DNA of 64,000 nucleotides, from the NCBI RefSeq assembly GCF_014842975.1, contig NZ_JACYXK010000029.1:372001-436000 (forward strand). The letters run 5' to 3'. Made by a program: the position numbers and the translations under genes. Shown in pieces: positions 26,314-34,303 of this stretch (positions are counted from its first letter, which is position 1; every line of letters starts with the position of its first letter). This DNA is from Rhodanobacter sp. DHB23. GTDB taxonomy: Bacteria > Pseudomonadota > Gammaproteobacteria > Xanthomonadales > Rhodanobacteraceae. Under the pieces are notes generated by a model. It made no database searches, was not told the origin of the DNA, and saw only the letters and a program-made list of their open reading frames with translations.

Positions 26314-28706
26314 GGCGCGCTGCCGGCTGCGGCGCCGGCATCCACCGGCACGTGGTACCGCCCTTGCCCGATCGCCTTGCCGGTCTGCGGATCGGAGGGG
26401 AATACCGAGACGTAGCAACGGCTGCTGCAGGCATCGGGACGCTGCAGGCTCAGCTGCACCTGCTGGTGCCCGTTCGCGGGGAGCTGCATGGTGTGGCCGT
26501 AGGTTTCCTGCAGTTCGTGGCCGTCCTCGGCGGTGAGCACGGCCAGCGGCACGAACGCGCGGCTTTGTTGCGCATCGCCGTTGCCGAACATCGCCGTCAG
26601 CTGCAGGCCGTGGCCGGCAACCGTCACCTCGGTCGCGTCCGTCGACAGGCCATGCATGACCGGCGCCTCGCCGATGGCCGGCTCTTTTTGCGCCACCTCC
26701 TGGTAGGCCACCAGTTTCGGCTTGGCGCCGTCGGGTGCGAGCGCCAGCTTCTGCATGAAGATCGCATTCGCCTGCTCGTAGCGCTGCAGGCGACGCGTCA
26801 CCCACTCGAGCGCGAAGGCATCGTCCGCGGGCGCGAGGTGCATGCCGTCCTGCAGCTCGAACAGCTGCCCGTTGTGCAGCCACCAGCGGCCGGCCAGGTA
26901 GTCCGGCGCACTGGTCTTGGTCTGCTGCAGCGGCAGGTGGTGGATGTTGCGGAAGCTGTCGGCCACGTCCAGGCCGGTGCCCAGCCACGGCGTCTGCGCC
27001 GGCCGCTTCAGCCCGTAGGTATGCGACAGCAGCGCCAGCAGCGACGGCGTGACATCCAGCTGCGAGGACACGGCACGGAAGTGCCTGGCCTGCCTGAGCA
27101 GCGGCGAGAAGACGATCAGCGGCACGTGGTAGCGGTCGATGTGCTCGCCCATCGGGATCTCCGGCAGGCGATGGTCGCCGGTGACCACGAAGATGGTGTC
27201 GGCGTACCACGGCTGCTTCGCCACGGCGTCGAAATAGCGATGCAGCTGGTCGTCGGTATAGAGGATGGTGCTGTAGATGTCGGCGTCGGCCCGGTACGAC
27301 GCTAGTTGCGCATCGGGCACGTGCAGCTCGCGCAGGCGCTGTTCGAAGCGCACGCGCCAGGCGTCCTGGCCCGGGAACTGGTAGGCGGTGTGCATGGAGA
27401 TGGTCTGCATCGCCAGCAGGAAGGGCGCCTGCAGCTGCGCGCTGTCGGCCAGCACGCGCGACACCAGTTCCTTGTCCGGGTAGCCCCATTCGCTGAAGGG
27501 GTTGAGCTGGTAGCCGGGGCCGAAACCCTTCCTGTCCACCAGATGCTGCACGCCCTGCAGCTGCATGAAGGCGCGCTCGTCGTCGAAGGTGGTGTCGGTG
27601 CCGTTGTAGAACGCGGTGTGGTAGCCCTGCTGCTCAAGCAGGTTGAACAGCCCCGGGCCCGGCGGCATGCGCGCGCCCAGGGAGGTGAAACCCTCCTTGG
27701 CGAACGGCGCCGAGTTGAACAGGCTGGGCAGCACGCCGAAGGTGCGGCCCTGGTTGGACAGGAAGTTGTCGAAGTACAGGCTGCGCGCCGCCAGCCCGTC
27801 GAGGAAGGGCGTGAAACTGCCCAGCGACGCCTGCGGCCCCGAGAACGAGCGCCCCAGCCCTTCGACCACGATCATCACCACGTTGGGCGGGCGGCCGTCG
27901 GAGGTGGGGGTGAAGTACGGGCCCAGCGTGTCCGGCGTCTGCTCCGGATGCAGGAACGGGAACTGCGGGTCCAGCGGCGGCTCGTCGGCGCCGGCCGTCG
28001 CAGCCTTGCCGGACGCGGGCATCGCCACGGCATCGCGTTTCGACCAGCGCCAGACATCGGCACAGAACCATGCCAGCTTGTTGCCGGCCAGGTCGCGCGC
28101 CGCGTCGTTGCGCAAGGCTTGCGCGCCCGTCGGCAGCGGCAACGACCACGCCAGCAGGCCGGCGACCAGCAGCAGCGAGGTCCACCGCATGGAGCCGGCG
28201 GCCCACCGGCGCACGCCCAGGTACAGGCCACCCCACAGCAGCAGCAATGGCAGGACATACGCCAGCACGTTGCGCGGGGCCAGCGGCGTGTCGCCGGACA
28301 GGGTGGTGCGGATTTCCGCGACGCTGTAGCCGAACAGGTCCGCCCCCAGCGGCACGTGCGCCACCTGGAAGTACTGGTCGAGCCCGGCCTGCGCCACGAC
28401 GAACAGCGACCACAACGCAGCCAGCGCCACGATGCGCAAGCGCTCCCGCCGCAGGGCCAGCAGCGGAAGCGACAACAGCAGCAGGATCGGCACCGCGCGC
28501 AGCAGCACCAGCGCCGCCTGCGCGAGTGCGATGCCGGCGACGGCCCATTTCTGGTCGCCGCCCCAGGCGGCATCGGCGACGCCGTCGACGACCGCGCAGG
28601 CCACCAGCGCGAGTTGCGCCGGCAGCAGCGCCGGGAACGCGGCGGCGAAACGCGACCAGAGGTTGCCCTGCGCCGCGGCGGCGGCGGCCGACGATGCCCT
28701 CACCAT
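26310..28706 (-). CDS. Membrane sulfatase/LTA-synthase-like phosphotransferase
   Basis: A 798-residue protein with about five N-terminal membrane spans (within residues 25-195) and an extracytoplasmic alkaline-phosphatase-superfamily domain (about 274-590). Predicted active-site residues are Glu282 (VVEGLG), nucleophile Thr322 (NQGRTF), His439 (ISMHTAY) and Asp511-His512 (TGDHRLP), the pattern of LtaS and OpgB-type phosphoglycerol transferases. It should transfer a phospholipid-derived group such as phosphoglycerol onto a glycan, or less likely act as a hydrolase. A further C-terminal domain of about 150 residues is beta-rich. ATG 28706 overlaps the preceding stop by 7 bp; GTG 28703 is an alternative. 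Confidence 0.85.
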   Translation of the reverse strand: MVRASSAAAAAAQGNLWSRFAAAFPALLPAQLALVACAVVDGVADAAWGGDQKWAVAGIALAQAALVLLRAVPILLLLSLPLLALRRERLRIVALAALWSLFVVAQAGLDQYFQVAHVPLGADLFGYSVAEIRTTLSGDTPLAPRNVLAYVLPLLLLWGGLYLGVRRWAAGSMRWTSLLLVAGLLAWSLPLPTGAQALRNDAARDLAGNKLAWFCADVWRWSKRDAVAMPASGKAATAGADEPPLDPQFPFLHPEQTPDTLGPYFTPTSDGRPPNVVMIVVEGLGRSFSGPQASLGSFTPFLDGLAARSLYFDNFLSNQGRTFGVLPSLFNSAPFAKEGFTSLGARMPPGPGLFNLLEQQGYHTAFYNGTDTTFDDERAFMQLQGVQHLVDRKGFGPGYQLNPFSEWGYPDKELVSRVLADSAQLQAPFLLAMQTISMHTAYQFPGQDAWRVRFEQRLRELHVPDAQLASYRADADIYSTILYTDDQLHRYFDAVAKQPWYADTIFVVTGDHRLPEIPMGEHIDRYHVPLIVFSPLLRQARHFRAVSSQLDVTPSLLALLSHTYGLKRPAQTPWLGTGLDVADSFRNIHHLPLQQTKTSAPDYLAGRWWLHNGQLFELQDGMHLAPADDAFALEWVTRRLQRYEQANAIFMQKLALAPDGAKPKLVAYQEVAQKEPAIGEAPVMHGLSTDATEVTVAGHGLQLTAMFGNGDAQQSRAFVPLAVLTAEDGHELQETYGHTMQLPANGHQQVQLSLQRPDACSSRCYVSVFPSDPQTGKAIGQGRYHVPVDAGAAAGSAP

Positions 28707-29992
28707 AGCGAATACAGGGTCAGCGAGAGAAGCTGCTCGTTGACGCCGGGGATGTCGCTGCCTTCGGCGTAACCGGCGCTCAGCTTGAAACCCCACTGCG
28801 GCGACAGATAGTGGCTCCAGGCGATGCCGATGGCCGCGCTGTTGTTCATCACCTGGGTGCCATAGGTGTTCAAGTCGGTGCTGCGGCCATTGCTGACGCT
28901 CACTTCCAGATAGTCGAAGGCGTCGCCGCGGTAGTAGTTGCGCAGCAGGAAGCGGTTGCTCCAGCTGCCGGAGCCCACGCCCGGCACGTACTGCAGCTTG
29001 TAGCGCGCATACCAGTTGCCCCAGTAGCGACCCACGCCGACGCCGTAGAACTGGGTGTCGCCGGAGAAGCGCAGGTGATCGACGCTGGCCGACAATTCCC
29101 AGCCGCGCCCCACGCCCTGGAACACTTCCGCGCGCCACTCCTGCTGCGGCAGGACGCCGGAGCTGGGGCCTTGCTGGTAGCGCAGGTTGGCGTAGGCGCG
29201 CGACCAGAGCGGCACGTAGCCATCCAGCGCCCAGGCATTGTCGTTGATGCCGAAGTGGTCGGAACGCAGCAACTCCAGGGCGAGCGAGCCCTGGCTGAAA
29301 TAGCGGCGCAGCGAAAGGTCGATGTCGTTCCAGCCTTGCTGCCCGCCGGTGAAGCCGGTGTGGTCCCAGCCGAGGGAGGCGCCCCAGTCGTAGCCGGTGG
29401 TGAGGCTGGTGGCGCGCGGTTGCAGGCTTTGCCGCAGGCTGTCCACTTCGGCGGGGTTCGCCCCCAGCGTCGCGGCGGCATCGAAGTCGGCGCGGGCGGC
29501 GGCGAGCTGCCCCAGGTCGCGCCGGGCGCGACCGCGCGCGATGTACGCGTCCGGGTCGCGCGGCGCCAGCGTCACCCAGTGCGAGTAGGCATCGGCCGCC
29601 TGCTGCGGGTGGCCGCTCCAGCGATAGACATCGCCCAGCGCCGACCAGGCATCGGCGTAATCCGGGCTGTGCTGCACCACCGTGCGCAGGTCGCTTTCGG
29701 CGGCATCGTATTGCCCGTCCCAGGCGTAGGTGCGTCCGCGCGCCAGCAGCAGGTCGCCGTTGCCAGGGTGTGCGGCCAGCAGGTCCGTGTAGCGTTGGAT
29801 CGCCAGTTGCCGCTGGCCGCCGGTCGCGAGCTGGCGTATCTGCGCCATCTGCACCGTCAGCGAGTCGGGAGCGGCGGACTGCGCCATCAGGCAGGGCGAA
29901 AACGCCGTCAACGCCAGCAGCAGTGGGCACAGGGTGCGGAGCGTGCGGGTGGGGCGCCGTTGCGTGGCCACGGCTGGATTCCTGCATTTCAT
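28700..29992 (-). CDS. TPR plus YaiO-like outer-membrane beta-barrel protein
   Basis: A 430-residue protein with a signal peptide (ending LMAQSA), about three TPR repeats (residues 50-160; the GQYDAAESDLRTVVQHSPDYADAWSALGDVYRWSGHP segment is typical) and a C-terminal barrel of alternating aromatic strands ending in LSLTLYSLW with terminal Trp. The TPR-then-barrel order resembles PgaA and YaiO. In PgaA these serve as scaffold and export pore for a secreted polysaccharide. The barrel here (about 250 residues) is smaller than PgaA's. Its ATGA start overlaps the glycosyltransferase stop, so translation is coupled. Confidence 0.82.
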   Translation of the reverse strand: MKCRNPAVATQRRPTRTLRTLCPLLLALTAFSPCLMAQSAAPDSLTVQMAQIRQLATGGQRQLAIQRYTDLLAAHPGNGDLLLARGRTYAWDGQYDAAESDLRTVVQHSPDYADAWSALGDVYRWSGHPQQAADAYSHWVTLAPRDPDAYIARGRARRDLGQLAAARADFDAAATLGANPAEVDSLRQSLQPRATSLTTGYDWGASLGWDHTGFTGGQQGWNDIDLSLRRYFSQGSLALELLRSDHFGINDNAWALDGYVPLWSRAYANLRYQQGPSSGVLPQQEWRAEVFQGVGRGWELSASVDHLRFSGDTQFYGVGVGRYWGNWYARYKLQYVPGVGSGSWSNRFLLRNYYRGDAFDYLEVSVSNGRSTDLNTYGTQVMNNSAAIGIAWSHYLSPQWGFKLSAGYAEGSDIPGVNEQLLSLTLYSLW

Positions 29993-31500
29993 GAGTGGTG
30001 GCTCCCGCCGGCCTGCGCGTCGATGGGCATCGCTTCCTCTTCCGCCTGGTCGTGGTGCCACGAGCCATCGCGCTGGATGTGGCCCCACCGGTGGTGCTTC
30101 CGCAACCCGAACAGCCAGAGCAGGGTGCCGTAGAAGCGCCAGCAGGAATTCAATTGGCGGTAGCCGAAGTTTTCCAGCACCGCCACCAGGAACAGGCGCA
30201 ACTGCTGCACCGGCTTTGCATACAGGCCGAAAGACAGCTCCTCCAGCAGCATCGCGTTGACCGAGAGCAGCATGCCCATGCCTACCGCCGCCGCCAGGAA
30301 GATCAGGAAGCCCTTCAGCGGCACCAGCCCGGCCAGGGCCAGCACGATCATCGAGAGGTAGCCGACCACCTCGATGATCGGCCCGAGGAACTCGAACACC
30401 AGCATGAACGGGAACGCCACCCAGCCCACCGCGCCGCCGTTGCGCCTGAACATCAGGCCGATGTTCGACCACAGGCTTTCGGCCAGCCCGCGTTGCCAGC
30501 GCACGCGCTGGTGGCCCAGCGAGGCGACGTCGGTCGGCACCTCGGTCCAGCACACCGGGTCCGGCACGAACACGATGCGGTAGTCGCGCTTCTCCTTGCG
30601 CAGGTTGCGGTGCAGGCGGATCACCAGGTCCATGTCCTCGCCCACCGTGTCGTCGCGGTAGCCGCCGATGGCGATCACGCGCTCCTTGTAGAACACGCCG
30701 AAGGCGCCGGAGATGATCAGCAGCGCGTTCATCGGCGACCACCCCATGCGCCCGAACAGGAACGCGCGCAGGTACTCGATCACCTGGAAGCTGGGCAGCC
30801 AACGGTCGGGAAGCCCCACCTTGGCGAGCATGCCGTTGGCGACCGTGCAGCCGTTGAGCACGCGCAACACGCCACCGCTGGCCACCACGCGCCGGTCCTC
30901 CAGGAACGGCCGCACCACCCGCGAAAGGCTTTCCGGCTGCAGGATGCAGTCGGCATCCACCACGCAGAACAGCGGGTAGCGCACGCAGTTGACGCCGGCG
31001 TTGATCGCATCGGACTTGCCGCCATTGGCCTTGTCCACCATGCGCACGCGCGGGTGGCGCGCCGAGGCATAGACGCCCCTCACCTCTGCCGTGTGCAGGC
31101 GGGCACGATAGGCCTCCGGCACCTTCACCAGGCCGAAGGCCTCGATCAGCGCTTCGCGGGTGTGGTCGTCGGAACCGTCGTTGACCACCACGATCTCGAA
31201 CTCGGGGTAGTTGGTCTTGAGCAGCGAGTGCACCGAGGCCACCACCGACTTCTCCTCGTTGTGCGCGGGCAGCACGATGCTTACCGGGGGCTGGTAGTCG
31301 CGCAGGCCGGGCGGCAGGTAGTTGGCCCGGTACTCGCGCATGTAGCGCACGATCTGGTAGGCGGAGATGTAGTTGAGGATCAGGTAGCCCAGGTTGATCG
31401 CCACGAAATAGATCATGAAGATCCACTGGATCGAAACCAGCACCTGGTCCCATGGCCCATACGATAGGCTGGCCACGGACGCGCTCAGGTATGTGTTCAT
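29989..31500 (-). CDS. Processive family 2 glycosyltransferase, membrane-bound
   Basis: A 503-residue protein with an N-terminal membrane span (about 24-48) and C-terminal spans (about 360-430). Between them is a GT2 domain with nucleotide-binding NDGSDD (107-112), DADC (182-185), catalytic-base motif GEDMDL (287-292) and the acceptor/processivity motif QRVRW (331-335). This is the layout of cellulose, hyaluronan and PgaC-type synthases that extend a polymer at the membrane. No PilZ domain is present. The ATGA start at 31500 overlaps the HEAT-protein stop. Substrate sugar is not evident. Confidence 0.9.
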   Translation of the reverse strand: MNTYLSASVASLSYGPWDQVLVSIQWIFMIYFVAINLGYLILNYISAYQIVRYMREYRANYLPPGLRDYQPPVSIVLPAHNEEKSVVASVHSLLKTNYPEFEIVVVNDGSDDHTREALIEAFGLVKVPEAYRARLHTAEVRGVYASARHPRVRMVDKANGGKSDAINAGVNCVRYPLFCVVDADCILQPESLSRVVRPFLEDRRVVASGGVLRVLNGCTVANGMLAKVGLPDRWLPSFQVIEYLRAFLFGRMGWSPMNALLIISGAFGVFYKERVIAIGGYRDDTVGEDMDLVIRLHRNLRKEKRDYRIVFVPDPVCWTEVPTDVASLGHQRVRWQRGLAESLWSNIGLMFRRNGGAVGWVAFPFMLVFEFLGPIIEVVGYLSMIVLALAGLVPLKGFLIFLAAAVGMGMLLSVNAMLLEELSFGLYAKPVQQLRLFLVAVLENFGYRQLNSCWRFYGTLLWLFGLRKHHRWGHIQRDGSWHHDQAEEEAMPIDAQAGGSHHS

Positions 31501-32558
31501 GCCACGACTCCCATGTCGTGCTCGGAAAGCACCTGGTCGATGATGTCCCGGCCGTAGGCGTCGCCCTGCCGGTGCTGCATCTCGCGCATCGCCGCCGCGC
31601 CCATGCCCGGCAACGCCAGCAGCGCCTGCGCGGCCCGATAGCGCACCCACCACACCTTGTCGGCCAGCATCGGTTCCAGCCGCTGGCTGTCGGCCGCTTC
31701 GCCGATGCGCCCCAGCGCCGACGCCGCGTGCATGCGCACGTGCCAGCGCGGCGCGTCGAGGAAGCCGGCCACCCGCTCGCGGTCCTGCCTGTCGTTCACC
31801 AGCTGCAGGCAGACCGAGATCGCGTGGTCGTCGATCGAGCCGTCGAGCAGTTGCCGGATCACCACGGCGGCCCGATCGGGATCGATGTCGGCCAGGAACC
31901 GCACCAGCTTCACCATCGAGCTGGTGCTGGCGCGCAGCAGCGTGTTGTCGAGCTCGCGCACTGCGCTGCCGTCCTCGTTACGGGCCAGGATGCGTGCCAC
32001 GTTGCCCGGCATCCAGTCGTCGCGCTCGAGTATCATCGGCACGAACATCGCCATCGCCTGGGGCGGATCGACCTGCCCGAGCGCGTGCGCCGCGCACAGC
32101 GAAACGATGGGGCTGTGGTCGTTGAGGAACGGCACCAGTTCGTCGAACACGCTGCGGTCGCGCAGGTGGCCGAGCGCGATGATCGCCATCGCGCAATCGT
32201 GGTAGTTGCCCCGCAGCATGCGGCGCGCCGCGTCCACCAGCCCCACGCGATGCCCCAGCGGCAACAGCCGCGCCGAATCCGCTTGGGACAGCGACTCATG
32301 GGTCGTGTTCCAGACCTCGATGAAGCCGGTGACTTCGTCCTTGCCAAGCAGGCGCAATTGCACCTCCTTGCCCGCCAGCACCTGCCGCATCACCTGCAGC
32401 CAGTGCTGCTGCGCGCGCTTGTCGCGCCGCTCGCGCCATTGCGAGCGCGCCCGCAGGATGACGATGATCGTCAGCAGGCTGAAGGCCAGCAGCAGGGTGA
32501 GCACCGCCACCCAGTACGCCACGGCCAGCAGCGTCGCCCCATTGGCATGAACATCCAT
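31497..32558 (-). CDS. Membrane-anchored HEAT-repeat protein (first gene of EPS-like operon)
   Basis: A 353-residue protein with one N-terminal membrane span (about residues 12-35, ending in RARSQWRERRDKR on the cytoplasmic side), followed by paired helices of HEAT/PBS-lyase type. Examples are CAMAIIALGHLRDRSVFDELVPFLNDHSPIV and RWHVRMHAASALGRIGEAADSQRLEPMLADKVWWVRYRAAQALL. It looks like a cytoplasmic scaffold tethered to the membrane, probably docking the synthase encoded next. ATG 32558 is preferred (AGGGGG upstream); GTG 32561 is adjacent. It heads a five-gene operon in which every junction overlaps. Confidence 0.8.
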   Translation of the reverse strand: MDVHANGATLLAVAYWVAVLTLLLAFSLLTIIVILRARSQWRERRDKRAQQHWLQVMRQVLAGKEVQLRLLGKDEVTGFIEVWNTTHESLSQADSARLLPLGHRVGLVDAARRMLRGNYHDCAMAIIALGHLRDRSVFDELVPFLNDHSPIVSLCAAHALGQVDPPQAMAMFVPMILERDDWMPGNVARILARNEDGSAVRELDNTLLRASTSSMVKLVRFLADIDPDRAAVVIRQLLDGSIDDHAISVCLQLVNDRQDRERVAGFLDAPRWHVRMHAASALGRIGEAADSQRLEPMLADKVWWVRYRAAQALLALPGMGAAAMREMQHRQGDAYGRDIIDQVLSEHDMGVVA

Positions 32559-33559
32559 CACAGCCCCCTTTCCTTATGCGACACGTGGTCCGATCCACGT
32601 CCAGTAGATGCATAACCCGTTCCAGACACGGATGGCGACACCGCATGCCCCCGCCCCACCCGGATCGACGCCTGCCCGTGGCCAGCCGCGGCCCGGCCCC
32701 GGTACCCCTGCGGCATTCAGGCGGACGTGCCGGCGTTGTCGGGACACGACTGGAGCAGCGCGCCCCGAAACGCCAGGACGGGCCCGGCGAGGCGCATTGC
32801 AACGTGGATGCCCGATCGTGCGACATGCGGCACTGCGCGCCGGTCCGGCGCCGGGACGCCGACGACCGCGTGCGGCCTGGACATGGCAGACCTGGAACAG
32901 ATGCGCTGTAGCGTGAGCCCCCTTCCCCTGGAGGACATGGTTTAGCCACCATGCCAAAAAATGTGAACTAGATCACATTTTTGTCACATTAGCGCAGATC
33001 AAGGCCGAGATAAAGCCAAGGGGTCCGGCCGTCGCCGGCGCCCGCACGGTGGCAGATGGCAAGAACCGGCGCCTTGCATGGCATCGACAGGAAAGACGCG
33101 CATACCCCGGTGCCGACCGCCTGGAACTTTTGCTTTACGCCGGCGCAGGCACACCGGTCAGCAGAACGACTCGCCTCGACCTGCGAGGCCGCGGCCTCCC
33201 ACACTTCTCTCGCGCCCGGTGACATCACCTGTCTGGGGTTTGATCCCACTGCTTGTAGTGAGCATTCGGGTTCCACGCCTTTGAACAAAAGAAAGCATGG
33301 ATGGGCCGAATCCATCACCGGCCCAGCGCGGCAAGTGCCGGACAACGGCAACGGCAAGCAGACGCGCCGCTACGATGTGGACGGCTGCCGCGTGACCGCC
33401 GAAGCCACGCAGCCCGCCATCGACGCACTGACGCCCGGGAGAAGAACCCAAAAAATCGCGCCAGCGATGACCCGGAGGGCGACCGCCAAGGATGCCGTCC
33501 CATCGCCCTGCGCATCGACGGCTTTCCGGTCGTTACACTGCGCGTCCCGCTCCCTGGCC
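32559..33559. other. 1-kb gene-free interval upstream of the EPS-like operon
   Basis: No convincing gene is seen on either strand; the frames that are open lack family resemblance and ribosome binding sites. The centre (32,955-33,000) is AT-rich and carries a consensus CRP/Clp site. A hairpin TGGGCCG/CGGCCCA is present at 33302-33325 without a T-run. The interval may contain long leaders for both flanking genes or an unrecognised small RNA. Confidence 0.5.
32962..32977. promoter_or_regulatory. CRP/Clp-type operator
   Basis: TGTGAACTAGATCACA is a perfect match to TGTGA-N6-TCACA, flanked by A/T on both sides (AAAATGTGA...TCACATTTTT). In Xanthomonadales the cognate protein is Clp, a CRP homologue whose DNA binding is antagonised by cyclic di-GMP and which activates exopolysaccharide and exoenzyme genes. 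The site is about 400 bp upstream of the EPS-like operon and 590 bp upstream of the pseudouridine synthase gene, so its target is not certain. Confidence 0.78.
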
Positions 33560-34303
33560 ATGTCCATGTCCGCCCCGGTTCGACTCAACCATCGTGTCTC
33601 CGAGCTGTTCGGCCTCTCGCGCGCCGAAGCCGAGCAGTTCATCCGGAACGGCTGGGTGTCGGTGGATGGGCAGGTGATCGAGGCGCCGCAACACAAGGTA
33701 ACCGTCGAGCGCGTCGAGCTCGCCCCCGACGCGCGCCTGGGAGCGGTGGAGCCGGCCACGATCCTGTTGCACAAGCCGCCGGGCGTCGATGCCATCTACG
33801 GCGACAAGTCCGCCAGCAGCCTGGTGACGCCGGCGACCCGCTGGGCCGACGACCCCAGCGGGGAACGTCTGCTGCGGCGCCATTTCCATCGCTTGACGTC
33901 GCCGGTGCCGATAGACGCCGAAGCCAGCGGCTTGATGGTACTGACCCAGGACGGCCGGATATGGCGCCGCCTGACCGAGGATGCCGGCCTCATCGAGCAC
34001 GAGTACATCGTCGAAATCAGCGGCGAGATCGCGCCCGACGGCCTGCGCCGACTCAGCCATGGCCTGAGTTTCAACGGCCGCGTGCTGCCGCCGTGCAAGG
34101 TCAGCTGGCAGAACGAGACGCGCCTGCGTTTCGCGATCAAGGGCGTGCAAGGCGGACAGATGCGCGACATGTGCGCGCAGGTCGGGCTGGGCGTCGTGTC
34201 GATCCGCCGCCTGCGCATCGGCAGGATCGCACTGGGCAAGGGCCCGGACGGTGCGATGCCACCGGGAGCCTGGCGATACCTGCCCGCGGGCGAGAAATTC
34301 TGA
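33560..34303 (+). CDS. RsuA/RluB/E/F-family pseudouridine synthase
   Basis: A 247-residue protein. An N-terminal S4 RNA-binding domain (RLNHRVSELFGLSRAEAEQFIRNGWVSVDGQVI) is followed by a pseudouridine synthase fold with LLHKPPGV and the catalytic aspartate region PIDAEASGLMVLTQDG, equivalent to the usual G-R-L-D-x-x-T-S-G-L. It isomerises uridine in rRNA; RluF/RluE-type is likely but the target position cannot be told. The usual G-R-L before the Asp reads P-V-P-I here, a deviation. Start 33560 gives the S4 domain at the N terminus. It converges on and overlaps the broken RIO-kinase frame. Confidence 0.85.
   Translation: MSMSAPVRLNHRVSELFGLSRAEAEQFIRNGWVSVDGQVIEAPQHKVTVERVELAPDARLGAVEPATILLHKPPGVDAIYGDKSASSLVTPATRWADDPSGERLLRRHFHRLTSPVPIDAEASGLMVLTQDGRIWRRLTEDAGLIEHEYIVEISGEIAPDGLRRLSHGLSFNGRVLPPCKVSWQNETRLRFAIKGVQGGQMRDMCAQVGLGVVSIRRLRIGRIALGKGPDGAMPPGAWRYLPAGEKF

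Noticed and set aside
25378-27489. A 703-residue reading of the GH18-like frame extending into the phosphotransferase gene
   Set aside because: The upstream 390 residues are an off-frame shadow of the phosphotransferase gene. A GTG start at 26313 with a GTGA overlap and a proper signal peptide explains the frame.
25378-32558. Identification of the operon as the standard pga (PNAG) or bcs (cellulose) system
   Set aside because: There is no PgaB deacetylase fusion or PgaD, and no BcsB, BcsC, BcsZ or PilZ domain. The LTA-synthase-like and HEAT proteins do not belong to those operons.
33225-33260. A GGGTTTGATCCC-like string resembling a tRNA T-arm
   Set aside because: No acceptor stem, D-arm or anticodon arm could be built around it.
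32989-33357. A 122-residue reverse frame in the 1-kb gap
   Set aside because: No ribosome binding site, no similarity, and mixed composition. The gap is better described as non-coding.
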